From Prorocentrum cordatum (Eukaryota; Sar; Dinophyceae; Prorocentrales; Prorocentraceae): a DNA stretch of 64,000 bases. The translations under genes were made by a program, and so were the position numbers. The notes beneath the pieces were generated by a model. That model did not search any database and was not told the origin of the DNA. It was given only the letters and a program-made list of their open reading frames with translations. The DNA lies in contig CAUYUJ010014180.1 of NCBI GenBank assembly GCA_963575745.1, positions 185,001-249,000 of the forward strand. The letters are read 5' to 3'. Shown piece by piece: positions 20,582 through 32,163 of the stretch; position 1 is the stretch's first letter, and each line of letters begins with the position of its first letter.

Positions 20582-21627
20582 CATCGCATAGACTACACCA
20601 CATCGGTTGCACCGCAAATATTCCCCCCCCCCCATAGATTGCAGCACATAGATGGCATAAAGTTTGCTCGGCGCGTTTCTTCGATCGAGCACCGCGTAGA
20701 ATGCGTTGCAGCTTGCACCACCTATATTGCACAACATACATTATCCTTTCCGACTCCCGCGCGCTCGCCACGGGGCGGGCGGGCGGCCATCGCCAGCCAG
20801 CGAGGCCTCGGATAAAATCGCCGCGCCGCGCCCCCAGAGAGCACGGGAGAGCGCACCGCCTCGGGCGCCTCCTGTGGCCAGCGAGCCGCCTGCAGAGGTC
20901 CGCGTCGTCGGCCGCGCCTGCGCGGGCGGGCCCCCTGCCCGGGCGCGCGTGGATCGGATCCTCGACGGCGGCGGCCGCTCGCGGATGCGAGGCGCCTGGA
21001 GCGCGCGAGGGTGCCCGGCCCCTCCTGGGCTCTCCAGTCTGGCCGACGCCAGGTCGCCCTCGAGCCCGTGGGCTGTCCTGGGGCCTCGGGCGCCCTCCCG
21101 AGCCTCGCCTGGAGGCGCTGTTCCTTCTCGGCAGCGATGACCCCATGAACCCATGCCATACTTCTGAAGTCAGGCCGCGGGGAGTCGGCAGGCGTCCCCA
21201 GAGACGCCCTGGGGCAGGACAACTCCTGCCAACACCCTGCAAGCCTGGCAGATACCTGGCCCCCAAAACACCGCCCCCAGCGTCCCGCCGACGACTGAAA
21301 TCTGCCAGCATGGCCGCCAACGCAAGCGTGAGATCGCCATCGGTCGGCGGGCAGGTCCTCCCGGGAAGACGCCTCGGAAATGGTCTTGCCGCCTCGCCGG
21401 CTGGACCGAAAGTCCTCCGCCCTTCGGCGCGCGTGGCGCGGCATCGAGCGCGGCGCGCGCGTGCCGCGCGCGGCGCTCTACCGCCACTGTCGCAGACCGA
21501 TGCGGGCGCGCTTCGCCGCGCCCGCATCGGCCGCGGCGCTTCCTCACAGGAGCTCACGGCTGTGCTGCGCTGGGCTGGAGGGTGCTTCGGGGCCGAGCGC
21601 AGCTGCAGCGAGGGCTGTCTGGGCCTT
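20582..21627. other. Very GC-rich stretch, no recognised gene
   Basis: Frames of 344 codons (plus, 20701-21735) and 374 codons (minus, 21557-20433) overlap one another and further open frames. This is expected from high GC. Neither shows a domain. TTGCA.C motifs recur around 20600-20750. Confidence 0.4.
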
Positions 21628-21662
21628 CTCCTCCTCCTCCTCCTCCCCCTCCTCCTCCTCCC
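21628..21662. repeat. (TCC)n tract at the 3' end of element B
   Basis: Short (CTC)n with one CCCC interruption. It lies about 28 bp beyond the last codon of element B and is in the same plus-strand orientation as the (TCC)n tract at its other end (26569-26690). Confidence 0.9.
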
Positions 21663-21690
21663 GGCGCGTCGCCGAGGCGCGCCAAGTCGA

Positions 21691-22251
21691 TTACTCCGAG
21701 CCCGCGCCCGCGCGCGCGACGCGGAGCCTCGCTAGTGCGGATCGCACAGCAGGCTGTAACTCAAAGATGTGACAGCGAGCGAGGGGCAGGGAAGCATCGG
21801 CCTGAGAGGCACGAGAGGCGGCGGCGGCATTGAAGAGAAGAAGACCAGCAGCAGCGGGCTCGAAATCAGCGCGACAAGGAAAGCACAGGCCGAGACGAGC
21901 AATGGGAGAATCGAGGAACGGAAGCGGCTGGATGGTGAGAGCAAGCAAATACTGGAAAACAGGGCAGCACGCCCAGTAATGCAGGAAAGTGTCGGGGCCG
22001 CCACACCCCATCATGCATCCACGCTGGGAATTGTCGTGCGCACGAGCTGATGTTACCCATGCACCTGCTATAGTTTTGAATACTGCCGAGCTGAAGCCAA
22101 GTGGGAGAGCAGCAAGACACGCCTTCACCTTAGCCCAGCTGATGCTTTGAATTTCGCCCCGACGGTCGGGAAACCAGCCCAGGAGGCGAGAGGAGAACAT
22201 CGAGGGGAAGGGGTCAGGAAACAGAGAGCACTGGAGCGAGGCAGAAATCAC
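21691..22251 (-). pseudogene. C-terminal zinc-knuckle segment of element B ORF2
   Basis: Continues the RT after a frameshift at about 22250. It carries FKTIAGAWVTSARAH followed by CMMGCGGPDTFLHYWACC, a C-x3-C...H-x4-C arrangement. This is the zinc-binding motif found after the RT in many LINE ORF2 proteins, thought to help nucleic-acid binding. An Ala/Leu-rich tail then runs to the stop. The ATG at 22251 is incidental; the segment belongs to the upstream polyprotein. Confidence 0.75.
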
Positions 22252-24270
22252 ACGCTGGACCTTCGGTTTAGTTCAGGCGGCCTAGGCTCCGAATTGCAAG
22301 GGCTCGGAGGGTTGAGACACGCGCGAGCAGACTGCGAGGCTAGAGAGCCAGCTTGCGCCCATTGGGCGCGGTCCGAGAAGCCCGCAGCGGCCTGGGAGAG
22401 ATTTTGCAGAGGAAGGGATTTCCACCAGGACGGGCTGAGTTTTCCTTCTCCGATCTCCTGCAGGGTCAGGTGATCGAGAGCCGCCCCGCGGAGAAACTGA
22501 AAAAGCGGTTCCCATTCAGGAAGCGTCACCAGAGCAGTCCGCATCAGGGAGGCTAAGGATAGAACCACTATACTGTTCACGGAGGGTCCGCCCCAGGAGG
22601 AAAGGGCGAACCAGCCAGCGCGGGAAAAGGAGCAGCGAGGCACACGAAAGAGAGAGGCGAAGAGGGCGTGCTCCGAGCGAGTCAAACAAACGAGGTCCGA
22701 GGAGGGAAGGGAAATGAACTGAGCCACATATCCGATCGTGGGCACAGCTCTCTTGATATAAAGATATTGCGTGACTGCTGTGGGAGGTCTAGCACGCGCA
22801 ATGGCGCAGCCTCGGGCAAACCATTTCCGAGTGCCAGTCCAGCTCTCATTTTCGGTCCCAGGACCGAGCACCAAACCGAGATAAGTCAAAAACGGCACAA
22901 CCTGGAACGCGGCCCACTCTGGAAGCTGCGCACGCAGCCAAGCCGTGATCGTTTCGCTGAGCTCTTGTGAGAACTCGCTTCCCAGGGGGGTAATGAAACA
23001 CTTGGACGGCTTCAAGGTGAGACCTGCGAGACGGAGACTCAGGTCAAAGGGCCGCTTCAGAATACGGAGATCGGCGAGTTGACGAAGCGCAGCGCCCACG
23101 TCATCAGCACGAGCCCGAGCGATGCCTTTCTCGCGGGGAGCCCGGCGTCGGCCCCCACCAGGCTGAGAACGAGCACGAAGGGAGGCATCGATGTCGGACA
23201 GGAAGGGATTCGAAGCGATGGCGTAGATCACGCCTGATGCGGGACAGCCCTGGACGATGCCACTCGCTATCTTGAAGGCGAAGCGGAGCGCGTTGTTGGC
23301 ACACACGAAGCACCGGACAGCACTGTAGAGGATCTCGAGGAAGAAGAGGAGCGGGGAGGGGATGCGAAGACGTCGAAGGCACATTAGCAGCAATTCATGC
23401 GCAATCGACGGGAAGGCCTGGCCGTAATCGAAACTGTCAAGAACTGGCTTGTGCGAGATGGCTACAGTTGGGTCCGTGATACGCATGCCGCACACCCTGG
23501 AGTATGTATCTAGATCGAGCATGTTGGTCCCGAAGTTCCGACCGCCCACGAAACCACGCTGTATCGGGGCAATGAAGGTATCCAGAGTTTTGCTGAGTTC
23601 GCGGCAAACGATTCCCGTGATGATCTTGTTCGAGGCGCTTTTGAGACCAAGGGGGCGAGTCTGGTTGGGGCCCCGATGAATGGCGATTTCGTCGGAGGCC
23701 TCGGAGCCTTTGGGAATGAACACCTTGCGGAGGTCATTGAAGGAGGCCATTGGGGGGTTGCCGTTGAGAATCCACCGCGTCATTTTGTCGAGAATAAGAA
23801 AGCCTTCAGGGTGCCCTTGCCATGCAGCAAACGGGAGCCCGTCGGGGCCAGGGGCCGAGTGCTCGAGGCCCTGGATGTATTTCTCCACGGAGCGAAGGGA
23901 AGGAGGGGGCAAATTCATCAGGTCAGGGGAGACGCCGAAACGGTCGAGGTACCTCTGGGCGCTCTTGGAGTCGATCTACTTTTTCGAGAATACGGAGGAC
24001 CAATGCTGATATAATACTTCCATCATTGTTCCCTGCTCCGTGCAGACACCATCCCCACAGCGCACGCCACGAAGCGAAACTCAGCGGTCAAACGGACTCC
24101 ATAAGCGACTGTGCCGAACCACAGCGCGGAGTCTTCTCTTGAGCTTCCGCTTCTGGTTCTCTGAGTGCACCCTCGTCAGGCTGGCCCTGATCTTAACCTG
24201 CTCGCGCTCAGAGATACTCAAGTGGAGCTCGGAAGAGACCTGCAAGAATTCAAAAGAACGCGCAGGAGGG
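22248..24270 (-). pseudogene. Reverse transcriptase of element B
   Basis: The open part from 23918 (556 codons) holds SAPGPDGLPFAAW, IPKG...TRPLGLKSASNKII, QRGFVGGRNFG, motif A SFDYGQAFPS (Asp at about 23429), motif B SGIVQGCPASGV, motif C ARADDVGA (DD at about 23108; Arg-Ala replaces the usual Tyr/Phe-Ala) and GLTLKPSKCF. Upstream in the same frame, QHWSSVFSKK is followed by TAG (23976-23978). Further up, HSRLWSPFDR is followed by TGA (24081-24083). EFLQVSSELHLSIS marks the entry after a frameshift near 24260. All catalytic motifs survive. Confidence 0.9.
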
Positions 24271-25451
24271 TCACCGTGCGCGCGAGGACGTCAACGTCCA
24301 GGTACTGACGGGCCAAGAAGTGTGATGCTCTGAGTCGTTCTGCTAAAATGATATCCTGCCTCCAAACCGCTCGACTGATGCTCTTGACAATCAGAAACCT
24401 GGTATCTATCGACTCGGGGCGCTTCACAATCATGGCGTTCCTAGCAACAGACGCAGCCCCCCTCATGATCCTCGCCTGGTACTGGAGGGGACGAGGTGGG
24501 GAGAGGTGGCAAGTATCTCCCAGGTCCCCGACAGAACTGAGGTATTCCTTGTACTCGGGCTGGAGGAAAACGTGTTTCGGGATGGGGCGTTCGCCAGACG
24601 GGATCGGAGGACAACCAGCGAGGCTGACCACGAGCGGCGCGTGGTCTGAGAGGCCCTGGGCGTGGAGGGCCTCTGGGATCTTACTGACCTGGCCGCTGGT
24701 TAACAGCTGGTTGCAGACCCACCCAGGAAAGCTCACGAAGACCCGATCTATGGTGTTCAGGGTTCCCAGCGCGCGGTTGTAGTGGGCGGGGTCAGGGGTC
24801 CCGATTTCTGTCATGGAGCTCAAAACAAGACACAAAATCGCGCCCCTGGAAGCGCGCCAATCCCGAAGGGCATCTAGCGGGTCAATGGAGGGGTCTGCGT
24901 CCAGCGAGCGCGGGGCCGAGTCGGCCAGATTCAAATCTCCAGCCACGATAACCAGCCTAGTAGTGGGCGAAGAGGCGGCATCAGCAAGACGAGCCCGAAG
25001 AGCCTGAGCAACGAGGTGCCGTTCTCCCACAGAACGCCCATGGAGATGAACATTAAAATGTGATATCCAGATGCCCTCGGAGAAACCGAGGAAGAGCTCC
25101 AAAACTCGTCCTGGAACCAGGACATTATTTTGAACTAGATGAGGCCGAATCGGAAGATGTTCGAAGTTGGGGCGCAGGGCAACGACCCCTCCTGCTCGGA
25201 TGTTAAGGCAGAGCGAAGAGGCGAAAGAGAAGGCGGAGTTGGAGAAGTAGGCGAAGTCCCGCAACTCAATCATCGTGCCGTGGGTCTCTTGGAGCGAGAT
25301 GATCGATCCAGCCTTCCACAGCGAGCGCGCAAGTGCGAGCTTCCTGGAGCGAATGCCGGCCTTGTAGTGGAATAGCGCCTGGGCGTTCCATGTGACCAGC
25401 GAGAGAGGGGTCGGAGAGCCGCGCGAATCAGTCCACTGCGCCAGCAGCGGG
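24218..25451 (-). pseudogene. EEP endonuclease of element B ORF2
   Basis: The domain starts SLVTWNAQALF (about 25400). Next come SLQETHG with the catalytic Glu (about 25290), VIVAGDLNLAD (about 24940), TIDRVFVS and LSDHAPLVVS (His motif, about 24650). These are the key motifs of the endonuclease/exonuclease/phosphatase fold used for target-primed reverse transcription. The frame stays open upstream to 25972, but that part is the shadow of ORF1. There is no ATG between the ORF1 stop (25452) and the domain. ORF2 may therefore need frameshifting or reinitiation, or an ancestral single ORF has been frameshifted. Confidence 0.9.
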
Positions 25452-26397
25452 CTAAACACTCCACGTCGCCTCACTTGCGGACTTGGAGCCAGCCATGACG
25501 CCGTCAAGGATCTTGGACTTGTCGATCCCCAGCGCGTTGAGGTTGGCGAGGCAGAACGAGAGCTTGGGCGGTGCTTCTCCAGCCTGTGGTTCCACATGTA
25601 CCAGCGGCTTCCACTGGCACGAGATCTCACCCTTGTCTTTGTCTCTGTAGAAGCGAAGGTGCCCGTAGTGGAGTTCGAGCTCACGGCGAACACGTTTGAG
25701 GCCGAGCTCTCTCTTGACCTGGGCCACGTTCTTGTCGCCAGAGATGAATATATCCTGCATGGAGTTGTCGGGGGCCTGGCACTGGAAGCGCTCCCATGTC
25801 TGGTCATGTCGACGAAGAGCGCCGAGGGCCTGCTGGACTTTCCGAGAGGCGTAGGGGACCGAACCATTGATCCGCAGGATGTACCTGTTGGAAACAGGTT
25901 CGCCTTCCACTGAGAAATCAGACTCGTTGAGCTGGGCACGGCCGGGCCAGTCGGAGAGCGCAGCGAGGACACCAGCTTTGGCGCAGGACAGCTTGGTGCG
26001 GAGCAGAAGGATGGTCGGGTCGGTATTGCGATTGAAGCCAGGAGCGGCAGCAGGAGGAGGAGGGCGAGCAGCTTTGATGTCGCCGAGGGTCTCCGTGAGC
26101 GAGCGGATCTGGCCTTCGAGGACGACGATGCGGGCTTCTTGGGCGGACTGGCGGCGTGAGCGTGGCCACCGAGTTCTGGACGTTGGCCAGGGCAGCGAGC
26201 ATGCTCTTCTTTGTGGTGTCCACGTACTCCTTAAGGCTAGCAGCGTCTTCGGGGGCAACAGCGTGGGCGATGCGTTGCCGTTTCGCAGCATCTTCTGCAG
26301 CAGCGACAGCGGCAGCCTCCTGTGTGGGGAAGGTGCTCGCGAGTTCCCACTCCTGAGCGATGCCATCGAGCGAGGCGGGGGAGGCAGCAACGCTCAT
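25452..26397 (-). pseudogene. ORF1-like (gag-type) protein of element B, frameshifted
   Basis: The start MSVAASPASLDGIAQEWELA at 26397 gives a natural-looking acidic/helical N-terminus to about residue 80 (VQNSVATL). The frame then changes at about 26155 and continues RRQSAQEARIVVLEGQIRSL, a likely coiled coil. A globular part follows with RYILRINGSVPYASRKV, NSMQDIFISGDKNVAQVKRE and ELHYGHLRFYRDKDKGE. The arrangement of coiled coil plus RNA-binding-like domain resembles LINE ORF1 proteins, but no exact domain is claimed. The stop at 25452 lies about 50 bp before the endonuclease. Confidence 0.65.
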
Positions 26398-26545
26398 TGC
26401 AGGGCCAGCAGGGCTGGCTGACGGGAGAACGAATGTGGAAGTGCTCTCGGCCTCCGACCGAGAAAATGGCGCCCTCCTGCGGGAAGACTTGGGCCCTAAC
26501 CGATTACACCCTCACGACCGAGAGAGGGTGGCTTCGGGCAATGGC

Positions 26546-26567
26546 CTTGAGCCAAAATGGCTACAGA
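26546..26567 (-). other. Relict dinoflagellate spliced leader at 5' end of element B
   Basis: CTTGAGCCAAAATGGCTAC at 26546-26564 plus three more bases matches the reverse complement of the 22-nt DinoSL with a single mismatch. On the minus strand it lies 149 bp upstream of the ORF1 ATG and directly abuts the microsatellite. The following bases GCCATTGCCCGAAG are weakly like a second, truncated leader, but that is uncertain. Confidence 0.88.
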
Positions 26568-26700
26568 CCTCCTCCTCCTCCTCCTCCTCCTCCTCCTCCT
26601 CCTCCTCCTCCTCCTCCTCCTCCCCCTCCTCCTCCTCCTCCTCCTCCTCCTCCTCCTCTCCTCCTCCTCCTCCTCCTGCTCCTCTTCACCACCACCACAC
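26568..26700. repeat. (TCC)n tract at the 5' end of element B
   Basis: CTC/TCC triplets with one CCC and one CTCTCC interruption. It grades into CAC/ACC triplets at about 26686-26710 and then into the CAT array. Confidence 0.95.
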
Positions 26701-28560
<1,860 letters not shown>

Positions 28561-28707
28561 TAATCATCGTCATCAAGACCATCCGCCTTCTCATGCGTAG
28601 CAGATTCCTCCTCCATTGGAAGTTCTGCCGATAATTTTGTAAAAAAGGGTGGCATGAGTGAGTGCGTGCGTGAAGCCAACAAAAAAGGAAGAGTGTGCGG
28701 AGGAAGA

Positions 28708-28775
28708 AACCGAGAGAGAGAGAGAGAGAGAACAAAAGAGGGGGAGAGAGAGAGAGAGAGAGAAAGAGAAAGAGA
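28708..28775. repeat. (GA)n microsatellite
   Basis: Two (GA)n runs separated by AACAAAAGAGGGG, then AAAGAG variants. Confidence 0.95.
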
Positions 28776-29590
28776 AACGCATCCTCCTCCCCTCGATAAC
28801 GCTCTTATGCCAGCCAAGCTCTGAGCCGCATGGGGGCGAAGTGGTCGGGGAAGCCATCCGGAGTGTTCACCTCGAAAGAGCAAACCATGTCTGTCTATAT
28901 ACATGTATAAATCGTATATGCATAAGTATATACAACTACCGATCGTGTACATAAATGTGTATAGCTATGTAGAGGTGTATGTGGGTATCCATATGTGTAC
29001 GTACATGCAAATTTTTCATCTGTGAAATTGTGTGCACGAACATGTAGATGTATATGTCAATGTAGATGTGTATATGTATATACCCACACACACACACACT
29101 CCCAGCACTCCGTCTCAATTGCTTGTTGACCTCCTCCTCCTCATCCCTTGAATCATTTACCCTCCCCTTTATCATCGTCTGTATCCTCTTCCTCACCCTC
29201 ATAGTACACTTCTTCTTATCATTTACGCATACTCCTCCCCTCTATTCTCCTAAGCCTTCTCCTTCTCCTCGGACATCACCTCCTCTTCCACCTTCGTGTT
29301 CCATTTCTCGTATCGTTCTGTAGCCTTACTCTCCTCGGTTCACCTCATCCTTCTTTCTCCTCCTCCTTCTCCGCTCACCCTCAGCGTCCTCCTCCCCTCC
29401 CCATCCCACGTCAAATGCTGATGCCCCTCCTTCGCTCTCTTGTCTTCTCATCCCTCTCCGCTCGGCCTCAGCGTCCTCCTCCCTTCCCCATGCCATATTG
29501 AAGAGAAGGGAGCGTGGGAGAGAACAGAGAACTGTCAGAGAGGGGTGCGGGGAGGAAGATCGAGGAGAGAGGAACGACGGACGTAAGGAA
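28776..29590. other. TA-rich and pyrimidine-rich spacer, nothing recognised
   Basis: 28880-29100 is rich in TATGTAT/TGTATAT words and a (CA)n run (29083-29099). 29130-29480 is C/T-rich. No gene. Confidence 0.5.
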
Positions 29591-29595
29591 CGACG

Positions 29596-29840
29596 ACGAT
29601 GATACAGATGATGCTGATTCTGATCGATGGTGATGATGGTGGTGATGAAGCTGCTGCTGATGATGACCATCATGATCATGACAAGGATGATGCTGCTGAT
29701 GATGATGATGACGATGATGATGAACATGATGATAATCATCATCATAATGATCATGGTGATGATCATCATCATGATGATCATCATGGTGATGCTTTCGACG
29801 ACGACGTTGATAATGACGATGATGCTAATCATTTGCAATG
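29596..29840. repeat. GAT microsatellite array (reverse of CAT)
   Basis: GAT/GGT/GCT triplets on the plus strand, the opposite orientation from the large CAT arrays. Confidence 0.93.
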
Positions 29841-29844
29841 ACGA

Positions 29845-30110
29845 TCATGTCAAAACACCAGGTTTGGCAATGTCAGAGCCTTAAAACATGTGTTTTCACA
29901 AGGAAAATTTGCCGGATGGTGCCACAACCTATAAAAACACATGTTTTGTGAGCTCTGGCCTCCCCAAACCTTGGGTTTTGATATGGAAACGTGGTCGGAT
30001 GGTGCCAAAACATTTACAAACACTGGTGTTTTGAGCTCTGGCATCTCCAAACCTTGTCTTCATAAGAAAAATTGATTTGGTGGTCCCAAAACGTGTAAAA
30101 ATACAGTGGT
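29845..30110. repeat. ~83-bp AT-rich tandem repeat B
   Basis: GGATGGTGCCA.AACNT marks units at about 29914, 29997 and, diverged, 30079. Units share GAGCTCTGGC.TC.CCAAACCTT and ACACTGGTGTTTTG. A further relic lies at about 30420-30500 (CCAAACCTTGTGTTCTG). Minus-strand short ORFs here are repeat-derived. Confidence 0.8.
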
Positions 30111-30500
30111 GTTGCATGGGATGCCACAAAACACTGCTAGGTGTTGTCTCTCTTTTTTTTGTGTTCCATGGTGTTGTCGTGTTTGCTTTTTTTTGCCCCA
30201 CGAATTGAGGCAGACCAATCTCGGCCGACGGAGTCCCGGCATTTTTGTGAGGCCAGAAAAAAACAAAAACAAAGAAAAAGAAAAAACCTGGCAGTGCTTC
30301 GTGACATGTGAGACAAAACACTGGTAGTGTTTCGTGACATCCAATGCAAACAAACAGATACACACACACGCACACATATATATATATATACAGGCACCAG
30401 ACACATCTTGCCTGTGAAAACAAACATTGTGCAGGTTCTGACATGGCCAAACCTTGTGTTCTGTAAAGGAAAATTGGTTCTGGATATCAAAAACCTTTAT
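30111..30500. other. Short repeats and homopolymers, no gene
   Basis: T8, T-run and A-rich runs, a 33-bp two-copy repeat containing AGTG.TTCGTGACAT (about 30295 and 30327), (CA)n and (TA)n at 30360-30392. Confidence 0.6.
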
Positions 30501-30504
30501 GATT

Positions 30505-30800
30505 ACATGTTGGCGTGGCCTTACAATGGGATTCCCTTTGTGGCCAATGTACAAATTGATGTCTAGCGTGTGGATTATGAGAATAGAATATTTCTGATTT
30601 GTGTTACAATAGGTTGCGATTTACAAATTGATTCCTACTGTATGGATTACACATGAAATCCTTCTGTGTGACGTTACCATAGGATTCCATGTGTTGGCGA
30701 TTTACAAGTCGACTTCTATTTGAAGGGTTACACTTAGCAACCTTTTATACGCGTTACAATAGGATCCCTTTGGTTTGCGATACATTCGGTGTGCGATACA
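30505..30800. repeat. ~70-83-bp degenerate tandem repeat C
   Basis: TTACAAT(A/G)GGATTCC-like starts at about 30521, 30604, 30674 and 30754. Units share GCGATTTACAA.T.GA.T and GG.TTACAC. Spacing is 83, 70 and 80 bp. Confidence 0.7.
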
Positions 30801-30877
30801 ATCGGACACACATACATGTGGAAAGACAGAGAAGAACAACAGCAGGAAGCTACGGAGACAGAGTGCTAGGGGGGCAT

Positions 30878-30965
30878 TTCCATATATATACATATATATA
30901 GACATACATACATACATCTACATATGTATATATATATATATATATATGAACATGTACGTGTCGGT
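30878..30965. repeat. (TA)n/(TACA)n tract
   Basis: ATATATACATATATATAG then GACATACATACATACATC and (TA)n. Confidence 0.93.
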
Positions 30966-31201
30966 GTATACTTAAAAGTTGGTGCGATTCGAACGGGTAC
31001 TCTTCTTAGAAGAGCTGACGTGCTGACAGATAGCTTTTCCTGGGGGGTCCCACAGCTTGAGTCGATGTCTGTGTTAGGCATGTGGGCTCGACAAGAGCTC
31101 GCAGACAGGGAGGGACAACGATGCCATTGCAATAGAGGCTCGAAAGGATGGCTTTCTATAGAGAGCGAGAGAGAGAGAGAGAGAGCGAGAGCAAGAGAGC
31201 G
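30966..31201. other. Spacer with (GA)n before ORF at 31202
   Basis: Unique sequence, then (GA)n-like GAGCGAGAGAGAGAGAGAG at 31159-31197, ending five bases before the ATG. Confidence 0.6.
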
Positions 31202-31720
31202 ATGGCGGGCTCCTCTCCAACGCCAGCCCAGAGGAGCGGGGAGGTGTCGGCGCGGGCCACCTGGGCCTGGCGCGCCAGGCTGAACCTCCTCGCCTTGGTG
31301 CTGGTGGCGGCATGGCTGGCCTACCGCTCGGAAACACGGCGATCGCGGCTGGAGTGGACCGACGTCTCGTTCAATGCCGCCGTTTTGCTGGCCTTGCGGA
31401 ATGGCCTGCTCGGCTGGGTGCTGGCGCTGACCGGAGGCGGCGGGGACGACGAAGCGTCCGAGGTCAAGGCCTCGCAGGCCGAGCTCGCGGCGCTGCGGCT
31501 GGCCACGGCCACGGGGGACGACGGCGGCGGAGGCGGCGACGGGACCGTGCTCGGCTGGGACACGCCCGTCGGCCCCCCTCCTGAGGGGATCGCTCCGCCA
31601 CCCGCTGGAGCGCCGCTCGACCTTGCGGGCCTTGGCGGAGGAGTGCATGCCCTCGCAGGCGCGGCGGCGCTGGCGGACCTGGCCCAGTGGCGCAGAGGCG
31701 CCGCTGGGGCGCCCACCTAG
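31202..31720 (+). CDS. ORF with two hydrophobic segments, possible membrane-anchored protein
   Basis: From the ATG at 31202 the frame gives 172 codons starting MAGSSPTPAQRSGEVSARAT. LNLLALVLVAAWLAYR and, about 20 residues later, AAVLLALRNGLLGWVLAL form two likely membrane segments. A Gly/Asp-rich stretch and an Ala/Leu/Pro-rich tail follow. The ORF is also open upstream to 31148, but that part is translated (GA)n, so I chose 31202. It lies directly upstream of, and on the same strand as, the gag-like fragment at 32164 and may be the start of that element. Function unknown. Confidence 0.4.
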   Translation: MAGSSPTPAQRSGEVSARATWAWRARLNLLALVLVAAWLAYRSETRRSRLEWTDVSFNAAVLLALRNGLLGWVLALTGGGGDDEASEVKASQAELAALRLATATGDDGGGGGDGTVLGWDTPVGPPPEGIAPPPAGAPLDLAGLGGGVHALAGAAALADLAQWRRGAAGAPT

Positions 31721-32163
31721 GCCAGCCCACCCGCGGCGCTGCAGGAGCGGGGGTGTCGCGTACGCGCTCTTGCAGGACGGCAGGCCGACGCGGGCCTGTG
31801 CGGCTCAGGTGAAGGCGCTGCTGACGGGCTACGCGGCTGCGGCACGGAGCGATCCTCAGTGGGCCATCTGCTTTGGAACGCCGTGGCGGACCTGGACGAG
31901 AACGGGGTGCTGGCGCCCGCGGTGCGGGCCACCCTCAGCGGGCACGGCTACTCGAGCCGAGGGACGCTGTCGGCGCCGCGTCAGTGGGAGCTCACCGCCG
32001 CGCCAGAGGCGATGGCCTCCGCGCCGCTCCAGCATGGCGGTGGAGGGGGCTTCGGCGCGGCACAGCCCCGAAGCAGGCCAACGCGTGTGGCAGCACCGAC
32101 ATGCGCTGGGGGGCCTCGCTCCCTCCCGACATGCAGCGGGCTGGGCCAGAGATCTAACGCGCC
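31721..32163 (+). other. Frame-shifting GC-rich region between ORFs of element C
   Basis: Plus-strand pieces such as ALLTGYAAAARSDPQWAICF and then, in another frame, DENGVLAPAVRATLSGHGYS look like parts of one decayed coding sequence that changes frame near 31870. Not recognised. Confidence 0.35.

Larger units (their letters stand above)
21663..26567 (-). mobile_element. Non-LTR retroelement B, near full length, spliced-leader-tagged
   Basis: Minus-strand order: spliced-leader relict (26567-26546), ~149-bp leader, ORF1-like protein (26397-25452), EEP endonuclease (about 25410-24218), RT (to 22248) and a zinc-knuckle tail (22251-21691). This is a complete LINE layout of about 4.9 kb. Breaks seen: frameshift in ORF1 near 26155, frameshift near 24260, TGA at 24081-24083, TAG at 23976-23978, and a frameshift near 22250. 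Long intact stretches between them suggest a fairly recent copy. Both ends abut (TCC)n tracts. Confidence 0.85.

Noticed and set aside
20433-21735. 374-codon minus and 344-codon plus ORFs
   Set aside because: They overlap each other in very GC-rich DNA, are Ala/Arg/Gly/Pro-rich and show no domain.
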